Shown in pieces: positions 25,800-33,911 of a stretch of DNA of 46,205 nucleotides. The position numbers and the translations under genes are program-made. Source of the DNA: Spirochaetaceae bacterium (GTDB lineage Bacteria; Spirochaetota; Spirochaetia; SZUA-6; Bin103); NCBI GenBank assembly GCA_026710565.1, contig JAPOQV010000145.1, forward strand, positions 1-46,205, given 5' to 3'. The notes under the pieces were generated by a model. That model saw only the letters and a list, made by a program, of their open reading frames with translations, had not been told where the DNA came from and made no database searches. Positions within the stretch are counted from its first letter, which is position 1. Each line of letters opens with the position of its first letter.

Positions 25800-27497
25800 G
25801 TGGCAGCGTTCGATTTGAAGACTCCGAAAGGGCTGCGGGACGCCTGTCGAGAAGCCGAGCGGCGGCTTCAACAAGATTCGGAGAGTGTCGGGCGGAACGC
25901 AGGCTTCCTGCAAAGAGTGCAGGAAGCCACCGGCGAAGAGCGCGAGACCGTAGACTTCATGCGTCTCCTCTGGGAAGAGAATCTCCTCTACGAGCTATCC
26001 AACGCAAAAGCGATGAACGTATCGATAGCCATTTACAACTCGGCGTTCCCTCGTCCGTTCCTTGAATTGATCGATGGCCCTCTTCCAGAGGATGTGCAGA
26101 AGAGAACCAAAGAACTAGACGATCGCATGGACAAGGCAAGAGAGCTCGCATGGCCGAGTAGCCCTGTCGGATCCACCGTAATGACGACACGTACGTTCGC
26201 GGCGCTCTTTCCACACGACTTTACGACGCACCGAAGCCCAGGAAGGAAGGGGCGACTCTTCCAAGTCTTGAGTGGCGATAAGAACGTGCGAGATGAGGCG
26301 TGGGTGAACCGGTGGCTTCTCGACCATATGGACGAAGCCGTCGGCCCCGTCGATCGCTCCGACTGGAACGCCGTCGCCCGGCGCATGATGCTGCCCGACA
26401 TCCTGTTCGAGATTGCTATTGATAGTGATAGTCAGCAACGTCGAACCTCACGTCCCGAGCCTCCCGCCCAGCCTCCGGACCCGCCGCCACCGGTCGATCG
26501 GCCGGAACTGTCCCATATAACCGAGCACTTCGAGTCCATCCGCAAGGCCGGAAGACTCATCTTCGAAAGGGAGATGGTGGAGTCGCTCCATCTCGGCCTC
26601 TGGGCGCGCGCACGCCGGCACTTCGCGGTTCTCACCGGCCTTTCGGGAACCGGCAAGACCCTGCTTGCCGTCGAATACGCCAAAGCTCTGACCGGAAAGG
26701 ACAGCGAGTCGACCGCTCGCATCTGCACGATCGCGGTACAGCCGGGGTGGTACGATCCGACGCCACTACTGGGCTACGTCAACCCTCTGGGCGAGAATCA
26801 GTACACGAAAACGGAGTTCGTGAGATTCCTGATCCGTGCGACGAAGAACCCCTCTCAGCCCCACGTGTGCGTGCTCGACGAAATGAATCTGTCCCACCCG
26901 GAGCAATATCTTGCGCCGATCCTCAGCGCGATGGAGGTCGATGGCGAGACGATAGAGCTTCACGGCGGCGACGCCAAGGCACACCGTATCCCGCGGATCA
27001 TTCCTTATCCGCACAACTTGGTCCTGATCGGCACGTTAAACATGGACGAGACCACCCTGGGCATTTCCGACAAAGTGCTGGACCGGGCTTTCACGCTGGA
27101 GTTCTGGGATGTCAACGTCGAACAGTGGCCGGGTTGGAAGAGCGCTCAGTTGGTCGATCAGGACGCTGAGACGGTCAAGGAGATCCTCAAGCAAATGATG
27201 GACGCGCTTAGTCCGGCACGGCTTCACTTCGGCTGGCGCGTGATCGAGGAAGTCGTGCGGTTCATGGAGCAGCGTCAGAAACAGACCGCCGGGCTGACCG
27301 TGGATCATGCGCTGGACCGCGTGCTCTACGCGAAAGTCCTGCCGAAGCTTCGCGGCGACGACTCCCCTCGCTTCCGCAAGGCACTGGCGGATTGCCGTGC
27401 CGCGCTGAACGAGCGCAACCTGACTCGTTCTATCCGAAAGGTCGAAGAGCTCATCGAGGACATGGCCCAGACCGGCAGCTTTCGTTTCTGGCGATAG
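25800..27497 (+). CDS. McrB-like AAA+ NTPase of a type IV (McrBC-like) restriction system
   Basis: The 565-residue protein has an N-terminal region (1 to about 215) that I do not recognise and that probably senses the target. A proline-rich linker (219-235) follows, then an AAA+ motor with Walker A GLSGTGKT at 280-287, Walker B VCVLDEMN at 356-363 and the McrB-family signature GTLNMDETT then DKVLDRA at 411-430. McrB motors translocate DNA and drive the partner nuclease against modified DNA. The start is GTG 25800; no Shine-Dalgarno is seen. The partner gene begins four bases after the stop. G+C is visibly lower than in the flanking genes, consistent with horizontal acquisition. Confidence 0.87.
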   Translation: MAAFDLKTPKGLRDACREAERRLQQDSESVGRNAGFLQRVQEATGEERETVDFMRLLWEENLLYELSNAKAMNVSIAIYNSAFPRPFLELIDGPLPEDVQKRTKELDDRMDKARELAWPSSPVGSTVMTTRTFAALFPHDFTTHRSPGRKGRLFQVLSGDKNVRDEAWVNRWLLDHMDEAVGPVDRSDWNAVARRMMLPDILFEIAIDSDSQQRRTSRPEPPAQPPDPPPPVDRPELSHITEHFESIRKAGRLIFEREMVESLHLGLWARARRHFAVLTGLSGTGKTLLAVEYAKALTGKDSESTARICTIAVQPGWYDPTPLLGYVNPLGENQYTKTEFVRFLIRATKNPSQPHVCVLDEMNLSHPEQYLAPILSAMEVDGETIELHGGDAKAHRIPRIIPYPHNLVLIGTLNMDETTLGISDKVLDRAFTLEFWDVNVEQWPGWKSAQLVDQDAETVKEILKQMMDALSPARLHFGWRVIEEVVRFMEQRQKQTAGLTVDHALDRVLYAKVLPKLRGDDSPRFRKALADCRAALNERNLTRSIRKVEELIEDMAQTGSFRFWR

Positions 27498-27501
27498 AGC
27501 C

Positions 27502-29100
27502 ATGTACGCCGAACGCGGGACTTCGCTACGGACTCGGCGCGATGGCCGTCTCCACGATCTTGACGCGTCGCGACCGAACGGCGGGTTCGCCGAGCGACAG
27601 AAAGCCACATTCATCGGACCAGCCGATCGTGAGTGCCGGCTTCTCGTCGACGACGAACCGCTCGGGCCGGTTGCGAGATCCGCGAATGAGTGGGCTTGGA
27701 CGCCGGGGTTCTACGCCGGCGAGGTGCGCGCCGAGCTTCTGGATGCTGACGACCGGTCCCTGGGTGTCTGGCTGCTGGACGTTAGCCCCGATCGGAACAA
27801 GGCGGGACGCGAGGTGTTCGCGCGTATGATCGACGAGATCCTCGACTTCGACCCACATCTCGTGATCGGTGAGGAGCCTGCGCGCCGGCGCCTCGGAGCG
27901 CTTGGCGACACCGATGATCCGCTCGTTTGGTTCGAGCGGCTGAGGGCACGGCAGCGCGACCTGGAGCGCGCGCTGGCAGCGATTCGACGGGAGCCGGTGA
28001 GCGTACTGCGGGCGCGGCGGCGGTTCGTACCGCTCCGGGATACCCGGCGTGCCGACCTGCGCACGCTTCGGTCCGCGCTCCGGCAACCGGCTACGCTCGC
28101 GGCCATCCGGCCGGGTGCCGTATCCAGTCCCTACACTCCAGGATCAGATCCGATCCTCGACGTACCGGCCGTCGAGCGCACGCTCGATTCTCCGGCGAAC
28201 CGGTGCATCCTCGCCATGCTGCGCGCGCTGCTTCTCAGGTGCAGAGAACTCGCCAAGCGATTGGAGGGTCGCGCAAAGAAGCCTGCGGACGAAACGAGGA
28301 CCGCCGTCGCCAACCGTGTCGACCGATGGATTCAGATCCTCGGTGAAATGGGGAGGGTATTCGCAACGGCGGAGCGTTGCCGGCCGTTCAGCGAAGTGCG
28401 CCGTCCCGAGATCACGGCCGCGGGACTCAACGCGGTAGCGGCACATCCGCTCTACGCACGGTTCTGGCGCGTCGGATGGGAAGCGTTGCGGCGCGGTGTG
28501 TATCGAATGGATCCGGAGGATCGGTTGCCGCTCAGTCCGACGTGGGAGATATACGAACGATGGTGCTTCGTCGCGTTGGCCCGGAAGCTCCGTGAGTGGC
28601 TTCCCGACTACGAGTGGAAGAGCGCCGGCCCGACCGACTCCGATCGTCGACGATGCATCGGCAGCCGCGGCGATCGACATCGCATCACGCTCCATTTGCA
28701 GCGTACCTTCCGCAAGACGCGAGGGGACCAAGAGACCGAGGGCTGGTCGATTTCGCGCAAGTTCATACCCGATCTGGTGCTTACTTCAGAGTCTGCCGAC
28801 GGCCCGACGCGATTCGTCGTCCTCGACGCAAAGTACCGCGCCGCCGAATCTGGGATCCTCAGCGGAATGACGGAGAGCGTGCACCTGTACGCCGATGCGC
28901 TCCGCTGGGGACCCCGCCGGCCGGAACGAACGCTGCTGTTGGTACCGAACGCCATGGAAACGGAGTGGCTGACCCGCGAGAACTACGTCGAGAAGCACCA
29001 CGTTGGCGTCGTCGCGGTACGGCCCGACCTCGAACTACCGGATTGGTTCCGCCGATTGTTGACCGATCCTCGGATCAGAGGCGATCAAGCGCGTTCTTGA
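27502..29100 (+). CDS. DUF2357 / PD-(D/E)XK nuclease, McrC-like partner
   Basis: A 532-residue protein with a DUF2357-type N-terminal half (LLVDDEPLGPVARSANEWAW, ELLDADDRSLGVWLLDVSP, then a long helical region) and a C-terminal restriction-endonuclease domain. The nuclease signature is D424 in KFIPDLVL, then D442-x-K444 in VVLDAKYR, followed by ESVHLYADALRW as in McrC-like enzymes. With the upstream McrB-like motor it should form a two-gene type IV restriction complex that cuts modified or otherwise marked foreign DNA. ATG 27502 follows the motor's stop by four bases. Its last 26 bases overlap the convergent PIN gene. Confidence 0.85.
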   Translation: MYAERGTSLRTRRDGRLHDLDASRPNGGFAERQKATFIGPADRECRLLVDDEPLGPVARSANEWAWTPGFYAGEVRAELLDADDRSLGVWLLDVSPDRNKAGREVFARMIDEILDFDPHLVIGEEPARRRLGALGDTDDPLVWFERLRARQRDLERALAAIRREPVSVLRARRRFVPLRDTRRADLRTLRSALRQPATLAAIRPGAVSSPYTPGSDPILDVPAVERTLDSPANRCILAMLRALLLRCRELAKRLEGRAKKPADETRTAVANRVDRWIQILGEMGRVFATAERCRPFSEVRRPEITAAGLNAVAAHPLYARFWRVGWEALRRGVYRMDPEDRLPLSPTWEIYERWCFVALARKLREWLPDYEWKSAGPTDSDRRRCIGSRGDRHRITLHLQRTFRKTRGDQETEGWSISRKFIPDLVLTSESADGPTRFVVLDAKYRAAESGILSGMTESVHLYADALRWGPRRPERTLLLVPNAMETEWLTRENYVEKHHVGVVAVRPDLELPDWFRRLLTDPRIRGDQARS

Positions 29101-29584
29101 AGCGAGCGATCACCCGTTCGTTGATGTGCAAAGGGTTCGATTCGCGCATCTTGTACGCGATCGACATCGCCCGCTTCGCGGTGACAGCGGCGGACGCCAC
29201 CAGATCTACCATGAGTTCGAGTCCATAGCGCGTCAGGACGCCGTGACGGTGGCATAGCCGGCGCAGTGCCCGGTCGTTCGTGACGCAGGTCCACGACTCC
29301 TCATCGCACACCACGAAGCACAGGCGATCGTTGAACGAGACACTGGAGTGGGCGAGGCCGGCCCGGAGTAGCCGGCTGGTGGCCACCTCGACCACGGAAA
29401 TGGACAGACGCTCACAATCGGCTCGCGTAACCCCGCGAACCTCATCCAGTACCGGCGACAGGACGGCTACGGGGCCAACATGCTCCCCGATGAGCTTGAG
29501 CACTTCGAGCTCGGAGTCGCGGTAGTCGATGAGGACATCCGCGTCGGCCAGGAGAATGGTGGTGGCTCCGTTCAGTCGACCCAC
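29075..29584 (-). CDS. PIN-domain protein, probable toxin RNase paired with the XRE-ImmA gene
   Basis: A 169-residue PIN-fold protein. Conserved acids are D14 (LLADADVLIDY), D46-E47 (SPVLDEVRG), the aspartate in SFNDRLCFVVC near 86, and the one in CVTNDRALRRLC near 104, the usual quartet for a Mg-dependent single-strand RNase. It starts at GTG 29584, thirteen bases inside the 3' end of the XRE-ImmA gene, so the two are translationally linked. That order (HTH regulator first, PIN second) is typical of a type II toxin-antitoxin pair. The C-terminal 50 residues (about 120-169) are helical and basic. Target unknown. Confidence 0.75.
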   Translation of the reverse strand: MGRLNGATTILLADADVLIDYRDSELEVLKLIGEHVGPVAVLSPVLDEVRGVTRADCERLSISVVEVATSRLLRAGLAHSSVSFNDRLCFVVCDEESWTCVTNDRALRRLCHRHGVLTRYGLELMVDLVASAAVTAKRAMSIAYKMRESNPLHINERVIARFKNALDRL

Positions 29585-30702
29585 TCACCGACGCGCTGTC
29601 GCATCTGCTCCCCGCTGAGGCCCAGGATCTCGGCACCGCGGCCAAGGGAGATGTGTCCCGCCTGGAGCGAGCGGCGCACGAGGCTTGACAGCCGGTCGTC
29701 CACGAAGTCGTGCTCGGAGAGGTGGTCCGGCTCCCCCGAGCGGCCCCAATGCCACGCGAACTCGCTCTCCCTGAGTGCCGCCGGTTCATCCGCTTTCCCC
29801 AACGTGCCGCCGAATTGGCGACGATGCTGGTGCTGGAAGGCGCTCCATACCTCGTTCGTAGCCTGCCCGGTCGCTACCAATCGGTAGAGCACGGTCTTGT
29901 AGCTCACCCGGAACATCCGCTTGACTTTAAGCACGCGGACCAGCAAAGGATGTCCTTCTGTCTGTGCCCACGCTGGCCTGAACGCGGTGTCCGGCATCAG
30001 GAACTCGCTCGCGAAAGCGTCCGCCTCACGTTCCGTGTCAACCGGTAGGTCGGTGGCGCTGCTGTCGTACTCTGACGGATGTAGCAGCAAGTGTCCTAAC
30101 TCATGCGCCGCAGTGAAGATCCAGCGCTCGACGGAAATCCGATCCCAGGTATTCACCACCACCGCTGGCCCGCCGTCCTCGGGGCCGACGCTCAATCCGA
30201 AGAACGAGTCCCGGTGGGTCTCCAGCAGCAGAACCTTGACGCCGCGCTGCTCCAGCAGACCGCAGATATCCAGGACTGGCTGGTGCGGTTCGAGTTCAAA
30301 CTGAACACGCGCAATCTGTGCGACGGCGGCTGCGTCAAGATTCGGCTGAGATGGACTGTCGACCATGAAGTGCTCCGCCGCACCCAGGCCGGTCTCAAGC
30401 GCCCGGTACGCATCGAGCCAAGTTGCAACCTCGGCCAGAATCTGCTCGCGTGCGTGAACGCGCTTCCGAGCGCGGAAGCGCACGCTCTCCAAGCGTCGCA
30501 CCGGGGTGACCAGGTCACCGACTGGGACCTCCAGCGCCTTCGCCAGTGCGTCCAACGTACGAGCCTGCGGCTCCACCTCACCCCGTTCGATCTTGCCCAC
30601 CGCGACCCTCGACAGCCCGGCACTTCGCGCGAGGTTCGCTTGGGTGAGCTGTCGATCCAGCCGCAGCCGGGCGACATTGGCAGCGATGCTGCTCTCAGCC
30701 AT
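29572..30702 (-). CDS. XRE-family HTH regulator fused to ImmA/IrrE-type metallopeptidase
   Basis: A 376-residue protein with an N-terminal XRE helix-turn-helix (VARLRLDRQLTQANLARSAG to about residue 65) and a DUF955/ImmA-IrrE zinc peptidase domain with HELGH at 200-204 and the downstream ligand in EREADAFASEFLMP near 226. The C-terminal tail (SLQAGHISLGRGAEILGLS) adds a second HTH-like segment. ImmA/IrrE proteases cut their cognate repressors after a stress signal; such XRE fusions act as antitoxins and autoregulators. ATG 30702 is chosen because AGGAGAGGAG lies just upstream. The partner PIN gene overlaps its end. An inverted repeat and a TATGAT -10-like box precede it. Confidence 0.85.
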   Translation of the reverse strand: MAESSIAANVARLRLDRQLTQANLARSAGLSRVAVGKIERGEVEPQARTLDALAKALEVPVGDLVTPVRRLESVRFRARKRVHAREQILAEVATWLDAYRALETGLGAAEHFMVDSPSQPNLDAAAVAQIARVQFELEPHQPVLDICGLLEQRGVKVLLLETHRDSFFGLSVGPEDGGPAVVVNTWDRISVERWIFTAAHELGHLLLHPSEYDSSATDLPVDTEREADAFASEFLMPDTAFRPAWAQTEGHPLLVRVLKVKRMFRVSYKTVLYRLVATGQATNEVWSAFQHQHRRQFGGTLGKADEPAALRESEFAWHWGRSGEPDHLSEHDFVDDRLSSLVRRSLQAGHISLGRGAEILGLSGEQMRQRVGEWVD

Positions 30703-30734
30703 GTGCACTCCTCTCCTGACGACATCCCATGAAG

Positions 30735-30767
30735 TTATCATACTGTCAGATCGCGTCGTGATGATAA
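30735..30767. promoter_or_regulatory. Probable operator/promoter of the XRE-ImmA / PIN operon
   Basis: TTATCAT (30735-30741) and ATGATAA (30761-30767) are perfect 7-bp inverted copies, with centres 26 bp apart. On the minus strand the arm nearer the gene contains TATGAT, a fair -10 box, about 35 bp ahead of the XRE-ImmA start. Two half-sites about two and a half helical turns apart around a promoter are what an autoregulating XRE antitoxin would need. Binding is inferred. Confidence 0.5.
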
Positions 30768-30820
30768 TCCCTGGGCGCGAGGATCGTTGGAGGCAGGCGT
30801 TGACCCGGCGACCTCTGGTG

Positions 30821-31108
30821 TCAGGCGGTGACGAACTGTCGGACCGGGATCTGCTTGCGGTTCGTCAAAGCCTGCCAGAGATCGTATTGCATCTGCTGCT
30901 GCAGCCAGCTTTCCGGGCTGCCGCCGAACGTCTGTGACAGCCGGATGGCCATTTCGGGAGAGATCCCGAGACGCCCGTTGAGCAGCAAGGAAAGCGTGTT
31001 GCGCGACACTGCGAGTCCCTTGGTGGCCTCGGTGACAGTCAGGCCGAGGGGCTCCAGACATTGCCGCCTGATAAAGGCGCCGGGGTGAGGCGGATCGTGC
31101 ATCAGCAT
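30821..31108 (-). CDS. higA: HigA-family antitoxin, intact but without a working toxin
   Basis: A 95-residue XRE-type antitoxin of the HigA/VapI family: [40 protein letters not shown], then [20 protein letters not shown]. HigA binds and neutralises the ribosome-dependent mRNase HigB and represses its own operon. AGGAGG lies seven bases before ATG 31108 and overlaps the stop of the higB remnant, the normal toxin-first arrangement. Because higB is broken, this is an orphan antitoxin that may now serve as an anti-addiction factor or plain repressor. It ends 118 bp upstream of the XRE-ImmA gene. Confidence 0.88.
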   Translation of the reverse strand: MLMHDPPHPGAFIRRQCLEPLGLTVTEATKGLAVSRNTLSLLLNGRLGISPEMAIRLSQTFGGSPESWLQQQMQYDLWQALTNRKQIPVRQFVTA

Positions 31109-31119
31109 GGCAGGACCTC

Positions 31120-31330
31120 CTAATGATAGTCCACGTAGTCAACATCGACGACGTGGCCGTCCTCGAAAACGGAAAACCACGCGCCAGTTGGCGCGGACCG
31201 TGACGGCCCAGAAACCGGCACGGTCTCCTTTCAACGGATGCAGTCGGAATCCGGGCAGGTTCATGTCCGTCGGGCCCGCACGGTCTCGCGGTGTTCGGCG
31301 CGGATACGGCGCGGGTCGCCACGCTCCATG
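31120..31330 (-). pseudogene. higB: higB toxin remnant, frameshifted and truncated
   Basis: Three pieces in different frames spell a HigB/RelE-type toxin on the minus strand. RRIRAEHRETVRAR (about 31270-31310) matches the middle. DMNLPGFRLHPLKGDRAGFW and VRANWRVVFRF (31264 downward) match the core. After a frameshift at an A run on the plus strand (31166-31169, one base too many), [14 protein letters not shown] ends at TAG 31120-31122. About 20 residues are missing between the first two pieces, and the N-terminal part is not recognisable. The frameshift alone could be a read error; the internal loss and missing start are not. The higA Shine-Dalgarno within its stop region is intact. Confidence 0.75.
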
Positions 31331-31387
31331 CAACATCGCTGCGATGACACTTGACCCCTCCGGGTATCGCGGCGCGATGATGGCGGG

Positions 31388-32491
31388 ATGAGAACAACCA
31401 ATCCGGCCATTCGACGTGTCCTGGTGGTGACGGTGTTGCTCACTCTCCTTGCCTTCGGCGTGCCGGTTGCGGCCGCGCAGTCGCTGACCGTGGTGTCTTT
31501 CGGGGGGTCGTATGCCCGTGCGAGCCAGCAGGCGTATCACGAGCCGTTCACGGAGGCCACCGGGATCGAGGTGCGGCTGGAGGACTACAACGGCGGGCTC
31601 GCGCAGATCCGCGCGCAGGTCGAGACCGGCAACGTGTACTGGGACGTGGTCGACCTGAACGTCGCCGACGCCGTGCTGGGCTGTGACGAGGGCCTGCTGG
31701 AGTTCATCACCGTCGAGGACCTCTCGCCGGCGGCGGACGGCACCCCGGCGGAGGAGGACTTCGTCACCGGGACGCTCACCGACTGCGGGATGGGGACCAT
31801 CTTCTTCTCGTCCATCTACGCCTACCACCCGCAACACTTCCCGGACGCGCAGCCGTCCACGGTCGAGGACTTCTTCGACCTGGAGCGCTTCCCGGGCCGG
31901 CGCGGCATGCGGCGCGTGCCGAGCGACAACCTGGAGCTCGCGCTGCTGGCCGACGGCGTGCCGCTGGAGGAGGTGTACGCCACGCTCGACACGCCGGAGG
32001 GAGTGGACCGGGCGTTCCGGAAGCTGGACGCGATCAAGGACCAGATCGTGTGGTGGGAGGCCGGCGCGCAGCCGCCGCAGATGCTGGCCGACGGCGAGGT
32101 GGTGATGAGCACCGCCTACAACGGGCGCATCTTCAACGCCCAGGTGCTGGAGGACCAGCCGTTCGTGATCGTCTGGGACGGGCAGATCCTGGACAACAGC
32201 CAGCTCGTGATCGTCGCCGGCGCGCCCAACCTGGAGGAGGCGCGCCGGTTCATCGCCTTCGCGGGCAGGCCGGAGTCGATGGCGGCGGTGAGCCGCTACA
32301 TCTCATACGGTCCGGTGCGTCGCTCCGGCACGGCGCTGGTCACCGAGCACGAGGAGACGGGGGTGGACATGGCGCCGCACATGCCGACCACCCAGGCCAA
32401 CATGGAGCGCGCGCTGCACCACGACTGGCGCTGGTGGAGCGACCGTGGCGACGAGATGAACGAACGCTTCAGCGCCTGGCTGGCGCGCTGA
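31388..32491 (+). CDS. ABC transporter substrate-binding protein, spermidine/putrescine type, orphan
   Basis: A 367-residue periplasmic binding protein of the PotD-like class. A signal peptide (VLVVTVLLTLLAFGVPVAAA) precedes the mature start QSLTVVSFGGSYARASQQAY. Other landmarks are VYWDVVDLNVADAVLGCDEG, FFSSIYAYHP, WWEAGAQPPQMLADGEVVMS and AYNGRIFNAQ, which line the polyamine-type cleft. No permease or ATPase gene is adjacent, so the rest of the importer lies elsewhere or the protein is a free-standing receptor. The start ATG 31388 directly precedes the signal peptide. Its promoter region overlaps the higB remnant. Confidence 0.88.
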   Translation: MRTTNPAIRRVLVVTVLLTLLAFGVPVAAAQSLTVVSFGGSYARASQQAYHEPFTEATGIEVRLEDYNGGLAQIRAQVETGNVYWDVVDLNVADAVLGCDEGLLEFITVEDLSPAADGTPAEEDFVTGTLTDCGMGTIFFSSIYAYHPQHFPDAQPSTVEDFFDLERFPGRRGMRRVPSDNLELALLADGVPLEEVYATLDTPEGVDRAFRKLDAIKDQIVWWEAGAQPPQMLADGEVVMSTAYNGRIFNAQVLEDQPFVIVWDGQILDNSQLVIVAGAPNLEEARRFIAFAGRPESMAAVSRYISYGPVRRSGTALVTEHEETGVDMAPHMPTTQANMERALHHDWRWWSDRGDEMNERFSAWLAR

Positions 32492-32507
32492 GCGAGGTGC
32501 CGGCGGT

Positions 32508-33326
32508 TCAGCGACCGGGGAAGGGGCGGAACAGGTCGAGTTGCGCTGCCGTCAGGCGGGCGCGCGTGGCATCGGTCAGATACGGCGGCTCATCCATGGT
32601 GGCGATGTTCTGGGACATCATGAAATAGGGGCCGTACCCGACGTGCAGGGTCTTGCGGACCTGCGCGGAGCGATTGGTCAGACCGCCGTGGCGCAGTGCT
32701 TCGGTGAAGAAGATGGCATCGCCGGCCTTGACCTCCAGGCCGACCACTCCCGGCTCGACATCGGGATCGCGGGTGTCGTACGGGCAGTCGAAGTTGCCCT
32801 TGTGGGTGCCCGGGACGACGCAGAACGCTCCCTGTTCACGGCTGACGTCGTGCAGGAAATAGACCATCCGCACCATCATGCAGTCGATGCCGGTCCGGGT
32901 GACGTCGTAGCGGTACTTCGCGGAGCGCGTGCCACCGTGGTTGCCGGTCTGGTTGCCGCGATAGCGGATACGGATCTCCGAATTGTTGATCGTGGCGCGC
33001 CCCTGAATCACCGAGCGCACATAGTCCATGGTCGGCGGATGCCCGATGAGCACATCGAATGCGGGATCGGCGTTCCAGAAGTCCTCGATGATGACGGTGG
33101 CTCCCGCCTCACGGGAGCCCTCGACGTGATACCCCCGGTCCCGGTCGTGGTGATACTCGCTCCCCCGCGAGGTCCGCTTGCGCGGCGGCGCGTCGATGCG
33201 GGCCACGGCGTGCTCCTCCAGGGAATCGACCGCCTGCGCCAGGCGTGATACCTGCCCTGCGTTCAGCATGCTCTCGATGACCAGAAAACCCTGCCGGTCG
33301 AACTCGTATCGCTCGATCTCGTTCAC
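32508..33326 (-). CDS. Phytanoyl-CoA dioxygenase (PhyH) family protein
   Basis: A 272-residue protein of the Fe(II)/2-oxoglutarate-dependent PhyH family. FCVVPGTHKGNFDCP and the C-terminal H213 with NRS and R224 (LRHGGLTNRSAQVRKT) match the family's distal iron ligand and oxoglutarate arginine. Where the proximal HxD would be expected the sequence reads NHGGTRSAKYRYD (H130-G-G), so the aspartate is not in its usual place. I start at GTG 33326 (MNEIERYEFDRQG) because GGAAGGAG lies five bases upstream; ATG 33347 overlaps the GGDEF stop but has no such site. It follows the GGDEF gene closely on the minus strand. Substrate unknown. Confidence 0.82.
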   Translation of the reverse strand: MNEIERYEFDRQGFLVIESMLNAGQVSRLAQAVDSLEEHAVARIDAPPRKRTSRGSEYHHDRDRGYHVEGSREAGATVIIEDFWNADPAFDVLIGHPPTMDYVRSVIQGRATINNSEIRIRYRGNQTGNHGGTRSAKYRYDVTRTGIDCMMVRMVYFLHDVSREQGAFCVVPGTHKGNFDCPYDTRDPDVEPGVVGLEVKAGDAIFFTEALRHGGLTNRSAQVRKTLHVGYGPYFMMSQNIATMDEPPYLTDATRARLTAAQLDLFRPFPGR

Positions 33327-33343
33327 GTCAGCTCCTTCCTCCG

Positions 33344-33898
33344 TCATGACGGAGGGTCATCGCATACGGCATCGCCGCCGGCGCGCTTGGCAGCGTACAT
33401 GGCGCGATCGGCGTCGGCGATCAGGCGATCCGGGTCGCGGGCGCCCGCGGACGCGACCGCCACGCCGATGCTGGCGGTTACGCGCACCTCACCCGCCGGA
33501 GTAGCGACCGGGCGCTCCCGCAGGCCGGAGGCGACGGCCGCGGCCGCCCGCGCCGCGCCGCGCCCGGCGCCCGTTCCGGCGATGATCACCACGAACTCGT
33601 CGCCGCCGTAACGGCCGACCGCATCGTAGGGCCGGACCACCGCGCGCATGCGCGCGGCCGCCTCGCACAGCACCGCGTCGCCGGCGGCATGGCCGTGGCG
33701 GTCGTTGATCCGCTTGAAGCGGTCAAGGTCGATGAACAGCACGGCCACGCGGCCGCGCTCACGCCGCGCTCGCTCGAGCTCGCGCTCCAGCAACTCGACG
33801 ATCGCGCGCCGGTTCCATGCCCGCGTCAGCGGGTCCAGCCGCGCCAGCAGGCGCGCTTCGGCCAGCTCGGCGCGCAGGCGCTCCAGCTCGCCGGCCAC
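33344..33898 (-). CDS. GGDEF-domain diguanylate cyclase without a sensor domain
   Basis: A 184-residue protein consisting of a short N-terminal helix (about 1-20, coiled-coil-like) and one GGDEF domain. The active-site motif GGDEF is intact at 98-102, and an RxxD inhibitory site (RPYD, 89-92) sits the usual five residues ahead, so product inhibition by cyclic di-GMP is expected. DPLTRAWNRRAIVELL, DLDRFKRINDRHGHAAGDAV and the C-terminal DADRAMYAAKRAGGDAV complete the fold. With no sensor, control may come through dimerisation or a partner. It starts at GTG 33898, 13 bp after the dehydrogenase stop. Confidence 0.92.
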   Translation of the reverse strand: MAGELERLRAELAEARLLARLDPLTRAWNRRAIVELLERELERARRERGRVAVLFIDLDRFKRINDRHGHAAGDAVLCEAAARMRAVVRPYDAVGRYGGDEFVVIIAGTGAGRGAARAAAAVASGLRERPVATPAGEVRVTASIGVAVASAGARDPDRLIADADRAMYAAKRAGGDAVCDDPPS

Positions 33899-33911
33899 GC
33901 GCGCTGGCCGT

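Noticed and set aside
29480..30732. Plus-strand frames across the PIN and XRE-ImmA region
   Set aside because: They are antisense shadows; the minus-strand proteins carry HELGH, HTH and PIN motifs and a strong Shine-Dalgarno.
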